A stretch of DNA of 64,000 nt. Source: Oscillospiraceae bacterium. GTDB taxonomy: Bacteria > Bacillota > Clostridia > Oscillospirales > Ruminococcaceae. How positions within the stretch are numbered: the stretch's first letter is position 1; each line of letters opens with the position of its first letter. Under the pieces are notes generated by a model that had not been told where the DNA came from, searched no databases, and was given only the letters and a program-made list of their open reading frames with translations. The stretch lies in contig JAFWDH010000009.1 of assembly GCA_017513135.1 (NCBI GenBank), positions 20,597 to 84,596 on the forward strand, written 5' to 3'. Shown in pieces: positions 45,128-53,378 of the stretch. Position numbers and translations under genes: made by a program.

Positions 45128-46108
45128 CTACTGCAGTTCAGGCACTATCTCACTGAACACGAGCTTTATGATCTCCGGGCCGTTCTTTTCCTCGTGTGAT
45201 GTAAGCGCGATCACTGCATTGCAGTCGGGAACTCCGATGCTCAACTGTGAGAACATACCGTCCATCCTGTAGGCGCCGGGTCTGGCGCACATCCACGTCT
45301 GGTAACCGTAACCGGCACCTGCGTTCTCATCCGTGTTCTCATTTTCATTCTCGACCTGCTTTGATGTCATCTGCCTTACAAACTCCTCCGGTACCAACTG
45401 CTTTCCGTTCCACTTTCCCATATTGAGGAGCAGCTGACCGCCGCGCGAAAGCTCTTCGGTGGTGAGATGCAGCCCTATTGCTCCGAGAGCATGACCCTGC
45501 GGATCGCAGTCCCATACAGGGTCCGCTATCTCAAGCGGATCAAAAATGCGGGGCATCAGATAATCTCTCATATTCATACCGGTCGCTTTTTCGATTATCC
45601 TCGCGAGCACATAAGTAGCGCCGTTGTTATAAGCCCAGTGTCCGGAATCAGGGTCGAACGAAAGCGGCTCAGTCATGAAAGCTTCGAACCATTTATCCGA
45701 GAAATTCCTTCCGCTCCCTGGAGCCTGCGGTGCCGCCCCGCTGCTGACAAGTTTCTCCCTTTCCTTCGCCTGCATCTTAAAGACCGGGCATTCTGAATGA
45801 CCTGTACTCATCGTAAGCAGATGCCAGACAGTCAGCCTGTCAAATCCGTCGGGAAGCTCAAACGGGATTTCCCCTTCAAGCAGGTCGACCATACGGTCTT
45901 TTATACCGAACAGTCCTTCTCCGACAGCAATGCCCGTAGCAATGGCAGTCCATGATTTGCTCGCCGAAAACAGCTGAACTCTTCCCTGAGGCTCTATAAA
46001 CTGATGGCTGGCAACTACTTCTCCGTTATGCCTGACCACTGCCTCATGGACTCCGAGTCCTTTCTCGCGGACTCCCGCTATGAAGCTGTCAAGAATTCCG
46101 CTTTTCAT
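45128..46108 (-). CDS. Beta-lactamase-related serine hydrolase/esterase (array gene 5)
   Basis: A 326-aa class C beta-lactamase-like protein. The S-x2-K motif is FSASKSWTAIA near residue 48, and the Y-x-N motif is AYNNGATYVLA near 156. Without a signal peptide it is not a periplasmic or surface beta-lactamase; cytoplasmic members of this family are usually esterases. It uses a different fold from its neighbours, which makes the array a collection of unrelated folds with one kind of chemistry. Gap to the next gene 88 bp. Confidence 0.85.
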   Translation of the reverse strand: MKSGILDSFIAGVREKGLGVHEAVVRHNGEVVASHQFIEPQGRVQLFSASKSWTAIATGIAVGEGLFGIKDRMVDLLEGEIPFELPDGFDRLTVWHLLTMSTGHSECPVFKMQAKEREKLVSSGAAPQAPGSGRNFSDKWFEAFMTEPLSFDPDSGHWAYNNGATYVLARIIEKATGMNMRDYLMPRIFDPLEIADPVWDCDPQGHALGAIGLHLTTEELSRGGQLLLNMGKWNGKQLVPEEFVRQMTSKQVENENENTDENAGAGYGYQTWMCARPGAYRMDGMFSQLSIGVPDCNAVIALTSHEEKNGPEIIKLVFSEIVPELQ

Positions 46109-46144
46109 CTGAAATACCTCCTGTGTGCTGAAATATCTTTTATT

Positions 46145-47650
46145 TCAGCTGTAGTTATCAAGCGCGTCAAATATCAGCGCCGGGGCATCTTCGGCAAGGA
46201 GATATCCGTCAGACACCATCTTCAGAGCTGACTCTATTACCCTGCGCATATATCCGTCCCTTGTAGGATAAAGTTCCCTGATCTTTTCCTCACTGAACAG
46301 CGTGACCACGTTGAAAACGGAGAAATCATCTATCCATGTGTAAGTCCTCGTGGGAACATCAACATAAGGGCTTCTCACGCCTCCAAGCGGATTCCCGTGT
46401 TCATCCAGCACGAAATCTGCGTCAGGATACTCTCCCTTCATCTCAAGATATGCGGAAGGCGGTGCAGGCACTCCGTCCCTGACCCACTTCTTCAGGCTGT
46501 CGAGGACAGCTCTGATCACATAATAGAACGGTATCTCGTTGTCGACTTCCGGATCGTTGTTGACCTCTGGTTTGCCTGTATACTTTTCAACATCTTCACG
46601 GCAAGCACCGCAGTTTCTGTCATACAAAAGCCCCAATGCAGCACCGGCTATCTCGTACTGCCTGTGCTGCCTTCCCGGGAGATCGCTGTCCGGCCACCTG
46701 TACATGTAGGAATAGCTCGGGTGCACTCCCCCTCCCCTCATGTCACCCATAGTCTGCGTCCAGACAAGAGGGACATTAGTCATGATCTTGCACCTGTCGT
46801 CATTCGCCTCGAATCTGGTCTCTCCGTTGCTGATGCTGCCCGGATATCCGGTCATATGGATGTGAAATCCGTCAAAGCAGGGATGTACACCGTCTGTCGT
46901 AGCAAATGGCTGAAGCGCCGCGGCATAAAGAGACAGATCACAGCCGGACGCTCCCATTCCAAGCACATATTTCGCGGGCTTGCTGCTCGGTCCTCCCCTG
47001 AAAAGAGGATTTGACCGGTCTCTTGCTTTGAGCAGCGCCGCTACCTGGCTCATTGCGTCATAAGCCAGTCCGCTCTCATACTCTTCAGCTCCGGGTGCAG
47101 GCGGGCCTCCGATCATGGATGTTACGGGACGTCTTTTGCCTTCCGGCACCGGATTGGGGAAGCCGAGGTCTTTATACCTCTGCGGATCGAACCGTTTGAG
47201 CCCGTCCACTGCATTCTGCTTTATCGTGATCCCTACCCAGACATCGCCCCTTTTCAGCATATACTCCCCGCAGAATCCCCAGCCCGCGAAAGCCTTTTCA
47301 GGGCCTGCGTAATTAAATATCTCCAGCACCGCGAACTCGCTCTGCTTAAGGGGATCCCTGGGCCTTCTCACAAGTATCCTTGTGGTATATCTGCCGTTCT
47401 CGCACCGGATCTTGGGATATTTCCCTACGTCATGATATTCATATACATTGGCGTACCCGCTTACTATGAATTCCTCCTCGACATATCCGTATGCTTCCAG
47501 ATCCACTGGCACTTTCTGCCGCGAGGCTGTTCCGAAAGGATATGAATCCGCACTGTTCTCAAGCGGTCCTGTGACATCCGGAAGTTCGACCGCCGCAACA
47601 GGGACATCCATCAGTTCCTCATGATAGACAGGCATTCTCGTCTTATCCAT
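46145..47650 (-). CDS. Alpha/beta hydrolase-domain protein, Abhydrolase_10-like (array gene 4)
   Basis: A 501-aa protein of the large uncharacterised alpha/beta hydrolase group (PF20091-like). Candidate nucleophile elbow is LGMGASGCDLSLYAA near residue 235, followed by GVHPCFDGFHIHM and a PLVWTQTMGD strand. The C-terminal GGVRSPYVDVPTRTYTW is a family mark. The classical G-x-S-x-G is loosened (G-A-S-G-C). Biochemistry of the family is unknown. Its start lies 3 bp from the upstream hydrolase stop. Confidence 0.7.
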   Translation of the reverse strand: MDKTRMPVYHEELMDVPVAAVELPDVTGPLENSADSYPFGTASRQKVPVDLEAYGYVEEEFIVSGYANVYEYHDVGKYPKIRCENGRYTTRILVRRPRDPLKQSEFAVLEIFNYAGPEKAFAGWGFCGEYMLKRGDVWVGITIKQNAVDGLKRFDPQRYKDLGFPNPVPEGKRRPVTSMIGGPPAPGAEEYESGLAYDAMSQVAALLKARDRSNPLFRGGPSSKPAKYVLGMGASGCDLSLYAAALQPFATTDGVHPCFDGFHIHMTGYPGSISNGETRFEANDDRCKIMTNVPLVWTQTMGDMRGGGVHPSYSYMYRWPDSDLPGRQHRQYEIAGAALGLLYDRNCGACREDVEKYTGKPEVNNDPEVDNEIPFYYVIRAVLDSLKKWVRDGVPAPPSAYLEMKGEYPDADFVLDEHGNPLGGVRSPYVDVPTRTYTWIDDFSVFNVVTLFSEEKIRELYPTRDGYMRRVIESALKMVSDGYLLAEDAPALIFDALDNYS

Positions 47651-47653
47651 CTG

Positions 47654-48601
47654 TTACTCCTCCATAAGTTTCTTCCTGAAGAAACCAAGAACGATATCAT
47701 AGTATCCCGAGCCTTTAAAGAAGCCATGTCCCTGTCTCGGAACTATTACGAAGGTCACGTCATGGCCGTGTGAAAGAAGCGCGTCATAATAGTTGTACGA
47801 AAACTCGATCGGAACAGTCTGGTCACTGTCTCCGTGCATCAGAAGATATGCCGGCTGCTCAGTGTCCACGTAAAAGATAGGGCTTATGTCCATGGACAGC
47901 TCAGGAGCCTCTTCACCCGGCTTTCCGAACATCATGGAGAAAAGTCCTCCCGGAGAGCTCTGTCCTCCGTCTCTTTCCATCCGTGTAAGGCTGATGCCGA
48001 GTTCCTGCGCCTTATCCTGAACTTCTTGCACCCTCCATGCTCCCATGTGGGTCATGTCTCCGCCGCAGTACCAGTCGCACACTGCCCGGACACTGCTGGA
48101 GACATTCTGCCATCCTCCGTTTCCTTCAAGGCGCGGATTCATATAAGAAGCTCCCACCAGTGCAGCCAGCTGACCGCCGGCGGACTCTCCCCATATACCG
48201 AAACGGTCTGGATCAAGTCCCAGCTCATCAGCATTTGCCCTGAGAAATCTCACCGCGCATTTGCAGTCTTCCACAGGAGCAGGAAAAGGCTTCTCGGTGA
48301 CAAGTCTGTATTCGATGCTTGCAAAGCCGAATCCCATTTGGCATGCCTGAATGACAGCATTTGTCGGTCTGTATTTTTTAGTCAGTTCCGGGATGCTCCA
48401 GCCGCCGCCATGCACCCAGATGATGAGAGGCAGTTTTCTGTCCGCTCTGTCTTTCGGAAGCATCAGGTCCAGAAACATATCATGGCTGCCGCCTTTTCCG
48501 TACGCTATATCCTCATAGAAATCTATTCCGAGCTCTTCCCAGTCAGCCGCGAATTCATGACTGACTCCTTTCTCTGCTCCCGTCAGTTTCTTCCACTTCA
48601 T
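47654..48601 (-). CDS. Alpha/beta hydrolase, BD-FAE/Aes type (array gene 3)
   Basis: A 315-aa HSL/BD-FAE-type esterase. Oxyanion-hole motif LIIWVHGGGWSIPE near residue 65, nucleophile in GIWGESAGGQLAAL near 139, Asp in LLMHGDSDQTVPIE near 258 and His in RQGHGFFKG near 292: a complete triad. Related enzymes cleave acetyl, feruloyl or other short acyl esters. No signal peptide. It follows a hairpin-containing gap of 112 bp and is nearly fused to gene 4. Confidence 0.87.
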   Translation of the reverse strand: MKWKKLTGAEKGVSHEFAADWEELGIDFYEDIAYGKGGSHDMFLDLMLPKDRADRKLPLIIWVHGGGWSIPELTKKYRPTNAVIQACQMGFGFASIEYRLVTEKPFPAPVEDCKCAVRFLRANADELGLDPDRFGIWGESAGGQLAALVGASYMNPRLEGNGGWQNVSSSVRAVCDWYCGGDMTHMGAWRVQEVQDKAQELGISLTRMERDGGQSSPGGLFSMMFGKPGEEAPELSMDISPIFYVDTEQPAYLLMHGDSDQTVPIEFSYNYYDALLSHGHDVTFVIVPRQGHGFFKGSGYYDIVLGFFRKKLMEE

Positions 48602-48650
48602 CTGTCTTTCCTCTTTCCTACGGGTTTTTTGTCGTCTTCTGATGAAACAT

Positions 48651-48678
48651 GTGATGCCGGATACAAATCCGGCATCAC
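48651..48678. other. Hairpin between array genes 2 and 3
   Basis: GTGATGCCGGAT (48651-48662) and ATCCGGCATCAC (48667-48678) with a 4-nt loop, 36 bp past the stop at 48714. No T-run on the minus strand; a partial terminator or processing site. Confidence 0.5.
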
Positions 48679-48713
48679 TTTCAGATCCGTCCGGCAGGAT
48701 GGCGGTCTGTTTC

Positions 48714-50285
48714 CTACCTGCCCAGGAACTCCCTTATCTCTTTCCTGTAATCGCTGACAAGGGTGCATTCCACATCGATCGACATCGTATACCGGTCAAC
48801 GCTGTCATACGGTTTCCAAGCCGGCATGTACGGATTGCTCGGGTTGCCGGTCCTGGCAAATGCTGCCCAGGCTGCTCCTGTCGCTTCCGAGACCTGCATT
48901 GCCGTTACTCTTGTATCTGCGTCCCACATTTCCGGAGCATAGATCGCGTTATCAAACACGAAAGGCACCTCAACTCCGTGTATCGCCTTCATCATTCTTG
49001 ATGGCGCCTCACGGCAGAAGACATAATTGTACATCGGAGCCGCGCCTACCTTTGCTCTGGCTTCATATCTGTTGATGTTTGCGATCAGCGCGTTTCTGTC
49101 CTGAAGAAGTCCCGTGTATATGTCACACGCATCATGGTCTTCCGGCAGGACTCTTTCATACATACTGATGATCTTTTCGGCCTCTTCCGCGGTATATCCG
49201 AGTCCCATAAGCTTCTCCGGCAGTTCTTCCATCGTATAGCTGAATACAGGCGGATTGAACAGCGCCTGAAGCTTGGCATCATCCCGGGTATAACCGCTCA
49301 TCAGGATGACATCCTTGCTGTATTCGGAACCTTCTGCGCCATCGAAGGGATCGTATCTGATCACTTCTCCGTCCTTAATAAGCGGACAGACGAAATAGTT
49401 TCCGTTTGTTCTGGTCCTGTTGATGGCACGGGTCGCCTCGATAAGCTCTTCCGCCGAGTACTTTAACAGTTCTCCTACATTGCCGGTGTCAATTCCGAGG
49501 TGGTCCAGAAGCTGTTTTGCGACCTCTGCACCTTTTTCCTTTGTCACCAGTCCCCCGAACCCTCCGGACTGTATTATCGCCTTGTGCACACATCCTTTTG
49601 CCAGGGGCATCGCCATGAGACCTGCTACCTTTCCTCCGCCTCCTGACTGTCCGAAAATGGTTATGTTGTCGGGGTCTCCGCCAAGTTCTTCGGCATTTTC
49701 CTTTATCCATCTTAGAGCAGCGGCCATGTCCTGATGTCCGACATTTGCCGAATCCTTGTATCTCTCGTCAAACAAGCCCAGATACAAATATCCGAATATG
49801 CCGAGGCGGTGCCCGACCGAGACCAGGACCACATCCTGCTTTTTCGCCATATTCCATCCGTCATGCCAGTTGCACGGCGCGCCGCCTGCAATGTATCCGC
49901 CGCCGTGGAACCATACCATTATCGGACGCTTTCTTCCGTCTCTCAGACCTGCTGTCCAGATGTTGACAGCAAGACAGTCCTCGGACTGCTCACATGCAGA
50001 AGGATCTGTGTTTCCAGTAAGAAGTTTTCCGTACAGAGACGGAATGTCAGTGCTGGTGACTTCCTTATCCTCCATTCTCGGAGTATCTGTCTGCCAGCAG
50101 ATCGGAGCATACTCCTTGGCTGACCTGATCCCTTCCCATGGCTTGAGCGGCTGCGGGGGCATGAATCTGTTTTCTCCCCAGGTAGGCTCAGCATACCTGA
50201 CACCGATGAAACGGTATATCCCGTCTATACATACTCCTTCGAGTTTTCCTTCTTTAGTGTTGATTATTGCTCCGTCCTTGATCAT
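48714..50285 (-). CDS. Type B carboxylesterase (array gene 2)
   Basis: A 523-aa COesterase. IMVWFHGGGYIAGG near residue 120, nucleophile in FGQSGGGGKVAGL near 211, acidic residue in SGYTRDDAKL near 340 (Asp rather than the Glu of its relatives), and catalytic His in KAIHGVEVPFVFDN near 440. Same subtype as 26542 and 36304. Cytoplasmic. It starts 26 bp after the first array gene. Confidence 0.9.
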   Translation of the reverse strand: MIKDGAIINTKEGKLEGVCIDGIYRFIGVRYAEPTWGENRFMPPQPLKPWEGIRSAKEYAPICWQTDTPRMEDKEVTSTDIPSLYGKLLTGNTDPSACEQSEDCLAVNIWTAGLRDGRKRPIMVWFHGGGYIAGGAPCNWHDGWNMAKKQDVVLVSVGHRLGIFGYLYLGLFDERYKDSANVGHQDMAAALRWIKENAEELGGDPDNITIFGQSGGGGKVAGLMAMPLAKGCVHKAIIQSGGFGGLVTKEKGAEVAKQLLDHLGIDTGNVGELLKYSAEELIEATRAINRTRTNGNYFVCPLIKDGEVIRYDPFDGAEGSEYSKDVILMSGYTRDDAKLQALFNPPVFSYTMEELPEKLMGLGYTAEEAEKIISMYERVLPEDHDACDIYTGLLQDRNALIANINRYEARAKVGAAPMYNYVFCREAPSRMMKAIHGVEVPFVFDNAIYAPEMWDADTRVTAMQVSEATGAAWAAFARTGNPSNPYMPAWKPYDSVDRYTMSIDVECTLVSDYRKEIREFLGR

Positions 50286-50311
50286 AATCGTCTCCTTATT
50301 CCGTGGTTGGC

Positions 50312-51841
50312 TTATCTTCCGTTATTCAGACGCATAAGCATCAGTTCAGTAACTTCTTCCTTCTCCTGACGGCACTCTTCAGTGAACTTCATGATATTCA
50401 TATTTCCGGCTGTATAGGCATCCCAGCGCGGAAGCTCCTCCCCGAAGTTCGTTACGCCGTTGGGATCGCCGGTCTTGATGAAGTTGATCCAGTAGGAGTT
50501 GACGTACCTGGCCATATCATAATCGACACCGGTGAAAGGTCTCCACATACGTGAGATAGCGTCATATGCGAAAGCGAGTTCTGCACCGTGATAGACTCCC
50601 GGATCATCATCTCCGGGAATGTGATGGGCAAACTCGTAAAGATACGCTTTTGCTCCCTGCTTGTCTCTGAGGCATCCGGCAAGAAGCGTGGATATAACGA
50701 GAGGTTTGAACGCTCTGCTTTCAGACATGAATTCCTTTACTTCCTCGTCTGTGGTGCATCCGATCAGTTCGAGGAAGCGCTCCTTGTCAGCGCCGTACTT
50801 GTCAGCCACCGCAGCAAGTTCCTCCATGTTCTGAGGAAGATTTCCGGCAAACATGCCTCCGGATCTGATCTCACCCGAGTTGAATCCGAAGATTATCGGT
50901 TTGTCGCCCCATTCCCCGTCCAGAAGCGCCTGCGCGGAAGGCTTGAGAGAAAAGATGCCGTCATTGCACGGCGAGAATCTCATTCTGTTCTCCTCAACGA
51001 CCTTGTACAGTTCCATGGCGTCACATGCTCTGGCTTCCTCAAGACTCTTGAATCCGCAGAGTTCAAACAGTCTTTCTCCGTTCTTCTCAGCCTGTTCCAC
51101 CGTCTGATTGCGGTCGGGTTCTCCTGTATCCTTCATTGGGATCCTGATTCCGCTCTGTATGACTGCAGCGCGGAAAAGTTCCTTGGACATCGGACTGGAT
51201 AGATGCGCCATGACACTGCCGGCTCCGGCAGACTGGCCTCCGATCGTGATCCTGTCCGGGTCGCCGCCGAAGGCTTCGATGTTGCGCTTTGTCCACTTCA
51301 AGGCTGCCAGCTGATCCAGATATCCGTAGGATCCCTTCGGGTCTTCCGGAGCCTCAGCGGAGAGCCAGGGATGCGAGAGGAATCCCATATATCCCAGCCT
51401 GTATGCCGGCGTCACTACTACGATCCCCTTCCTTGCCATATGCTCCCAGTCAAACTCGATCTCGTGTGGATAACCTCCCTGCAGTCCGCCTCCATGTATG
51501 TAGAAATACACCGGAAGCTTTTCATCCCCCTTCTTTGCGGGAGTATACACATCAAGGTACAGGCAGTCTTCACTCATTGTGAATTCCGGGCCTGCTGGGT
51601 GAAGTTCCTTTGTCCAGAACTCATTCGGATCTCCTCCGGGGACTTTCTGTATGGATATGTCTGCGTATTCAGTTGCAAGTCGCACCCCGTCCCATGGTTC
51701 GACCGGCTGCGGCGCTCTCCATCTGAGTTTCCCGACAGGAGGAGCCGCATAAGGCACACCTTTAAATACCGTTATTCTGGGATCATACCCGAAGGTTCCC
51801 TGCAGTTTTCCTGAATCGATCTTAACCATTCGCTTATTCAT
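50312..51841 (-). CDS. Type B carboxylesterase (array gene 1)
   Basis: A 509-aa COesterase opening the array. It begins with GYDPRITVFKGVPYAAPPVG, then VYFYIHGGGLQGGY near residue 112, nucleophile in GGQSAGAGSVMA near 202, Glu in FNSGEIRSG near 315 and His in GVYHGAELAFAYD near 415. AAAGGAGA precedes ATG 51841. It belongs to the subtype of the genes at 40848 and 42381. It is the promoter-proximal gene, 313 bp downstream of the LysR gene and beyond that gene's terminator. Confidence 0.9.
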   Translation of the reverse strand: MNKRMVKIDSGKLQGTFGYDPRITVFKGVPYAAPPVGKLRWRAPQPVEPWDGVRLATEYADISIQKVPGGDPNEFWTKELHPAGPEFTMSEDCLYLDVYTPAKKGDEKLPVYFYIHGGGLQGGYPHEIEFDWEHMARKGIVVVTPAYRLGYMGFLSHPWLSAEAPEDPKGSYGYLDQLAALKWTKRNIEAFGGDPDRITIGGQSAGAGSVMAHLSSPMSKELFRAAVIQSGIRIPMKDTGEPDRNQTVEQAEKNGERLFELCGFKSLEEARACDAMELYKVVEENRMRFSPCNDGIFSLKPSAQALLDGEWGDKPIIFGFNSGEIRSGGMFAGNLPQNMEELAAVADKYGADKERFLELIGCTTDEEVKEFMSESRAFKPLVISTLLAGCLRDKQGAKAYLYEFAHHIPGDDDPGVYHGAELAFAYDAISRMWRPFTGVDYDMARYVNSYWINFIKTGDPNGVTNFGEELPRWDAYTAGNMNIMKFTEECRQEKEEVTELMLMRLNNGR

Positions 51842-51876
51842 CGTTTTCTCCTTTATCTGTTTTTTTTCTTTAGTTT

Positions 51877-51882
51877 ATAATA
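51877..51882 (-). promoter_or_regulatory. -10 box candidate of the hydrolase array
   Basis: TATTAT on the minus strand, 36 bp before the first esterase; the base at -35 (GAGAAT) is poor, as expected for an activator-dependent promoter. The 200 bases beyond are AT-rich with two similar TAGCTAA/TAGGCTAA words that might be activator sites. Confidence 0.3.
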
Positions 51883-52091
51883 ACCTGTTTTTTATACGTA
51901 TTCTCATTGAATCTGTGCATATTAGCTATTCACTTAGCCTATAAAAAACAGTTTGGATTTAAAAAATGAATCAAACAAAGCAGAATCTTCCTTGTCCGCA
52001 GTACAACTTTGCTCCGCTGATCAGGTCGCTTTCCGTTTGCATACTCGCTGCGTTCTCAGTTGTTCAGCGGAGATCATCGGCAATAAAAAAG

Positions 52092-52117
52092 CCCATTATC
52101 CAGGCTCGGATAATGGG
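52092..52117 (-). terminator. Terminator of the LysR gene
   Basis: CCCATTATCC and GGATAATGGG with a 6-nt loop, followed on the minus strand by CTTTTTT. It isolates the regulator from the array. Confidence 0.85.
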
Positions 52118-52154
52118 ATGCCATGAAGTGAAATATCACATTTCTACGAATGAA

Positions 52155-53039
52155 TCATTGTTTGCTGCTGAAGTGTTCTATCAGTCTGTTGAGCAGATAC
52201 TCAGACTGAACGGGCATAGCACTGTTCTTTTTCCATATCAGGTACGCTGAGAGGTTTGTGTTCAGCGAAACATCCTTCAATACCATGTGTCCCAGTTCAA
52301 CTTCTATATTGCTGTCAGATACAAGAGCGATTCCATAGCCGGAATTGACCATAAGCACTGCACCCACAGGGGTAGTATAAGCTCCTGTTATATTATATTT
52401 CGTCTGATCTATCTCATGCCTGCCAGGGATCGGCGATCCGAGGAACCTCTTATGCAGTATGAGCGGATAGTCTTTAAGGTCATCATATGTGATGTGATCT
52501 TTCCGTGTCAGAGGATGGCCTTCCGGCGCAAGTATATGGATCATCACATTTTCCTGCACTTCAAACCGCTCAAACATATCATCCCCCTCCTTCTGTGCAT
52601 ATATCAGGCCGAAATCCACCTGTCCGGACTGGACCAGTTCTCTTACGGTATACATGTCGCCGTTGGATACTATCAGCCTTGTTCCCGGATGCTCGGAAGC
52701 TACCTCTTTTCCCAGATCCAGAATAGTATTCAGCGCTTTTGCATAGATACAGGCGACATTTATGTCACCGGTTATAACTCCGGGTTCCGACTGAACTTCT
52801 ATCTGAGTTTTCCTGTACATGTCAAGAAGTTCAACGCTTCTCCTCTGAAGGAGCAGTCCCTGTGAAGTGAGAGTAGTCCTTTTCTTATCTCTGACAAACA
52901 GTCTGGCTCCAAACTCATCCTCAAGGCTCTGTATCTGCCGGCTGAGAGTAGGCTGAGAGATATGCAGCAGTTCAGAAGCTCGTGTTATGTTCTCTTCCTG
53001 TGCTACCACCAGGAAATTTTTTAGTATTTCAAGATCCAT
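52155..53039 (-). CDS. LysR-family transcriptional regulator
   Basis: A 294-aa LTTR. Winged helix at residues 2-60 (FLVVAQEENITRASELLHI then QPTLSRQIQSLEDEFG); effector domain from about 90 with INVACIYAKALNTILDL and PEGHPLTRKD. ATG 53039 is preferred over an upstream in-frame GTG at 53048 because GGTG lies seven bases before it. It sits directly upstream of the hydrolase array on the same strand and is the obvious candidate regulator (inference). Two TTATGCAAAA copies flank its promoter. Confidence 0.9.
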   Translation of the reverse strand: MDLEILKNFLVVAQEENITRASELLHISQPTLSRQIQSLEDEFGARLFVRDKKRTTLTSQGLLLQRRSVELLDMYRKTQIEVQSEPGVITGDINVACIYAKALNTILDLGKEVASEHPGTRLIVSNGDMYTVRELVQSGQVDFGLIYAQKEGDDMFERFEVQENVMIHILAPEGHPLTRKDHITYDDLKDYPLILHKRFLGSPIPGRHEIDQTKYNITGAYTTPVGAVLMVNSGYGIALVSDSNIEVELGHMVLKDVSLNTNLSAYLIWKKNSAMPVQSEYLLNRLIEHFSSKQ

Positions 53040-53092
53040 TTCTTTCACCGTTTCTACATGTTTCCATTCCTACCGCTTTAATTATATACGCT

Positions 53093-53131
53093 TTTTGCAT
53101 AATATCCATAAGAAATGACTATTTTGCATAA
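53093..53131. repeat. Paired 10-bp direct repeat at the LysR promoter
   Basis: TTTTGCATAA at 53093-53102 and again at 53122-53131, 29 bp apart (near three helical turns). The first copy lies just before the TATAAT -10 (53081-53086) of the LysR gene; the second contains the TTGCAT -35 of the divergent promoter. Confidence 0.55.
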
Positions 53132-53151
53132 ATTACTTGTTCTGTTATCAT
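53124..53151 (+). promoter_or_regulatory. Promoter of the candidate small RNA
   Basis: TTGCAT (53124-53129), 16-bp spacer, TATCAT (53146-53151) on the plus strand. Confidence 0.45.
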
Positions 53152-53157
53152 TTAATC

Positions 53158-53275
53158 ATCGAAGCAAACTATCTCTGTAACTATCCTTTCCGGATTTGAA
53201 CTGACAGCTTTTTGAGAGAGTAGTCTTCGGTTCCTCTATTAAGAAAGCCATCCTTTCAGGATGGCTTTCTTCGTT
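53158..53275 (+). ncRNA. Candidate orphan small RNA
   Basis: A promoter (53124-53151) is followed about 90 nt later by a perfect 13-bp terminator stem (AAGAAAGCCATCC at 53241-53253 with GGATGGCTTTCTT at 53259-53271) and no credible coding frame between. The next gene has a separate promoter beyond the terminator, so this looks like an independent transcript of about 115 nt. The hairpin's T-tail is short (TTCTTCG), which weakens the call. Confidence 0.4.
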
Positions 53276-53283
53276 ATGTACAG

Positions 53284-53312
53284 TTGCTTTAGTACTCCCG
53301 ACAGGGTAGTAT
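53284..53312 (+). promoter_or_regulatory. Promoter of the 3-hydroxyacyl-CoA dehydrogenase gene
   Basis: TTGCTT (53284-53289), 17-bp spacer, TAGTAT (53307-53312). The leader carries a small hairpin CCGTCC/GGACGG (53333-53348). Confidence 0.5.
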
Positions 53313-53378
53313 AGAGACAAAAGAATAAACCTCCGTCCCTACGGACGGAAAAACATCTCTTCTTAAGGAGAAACTAAC

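Noticed and set aside
45128..46108. Antibiotic-resistance beta-lactamase
   Set aside because: The fold matches, but no signal peptide is present and it lies among esterases; a cytoplasmic esterase is more likely.
51966..52250. 94-codon plus-strand frame upstream of the hydrolase array
   Set aside because: It runs across the LysR terminator and into the LysR gene in antisense; no ribosome site.
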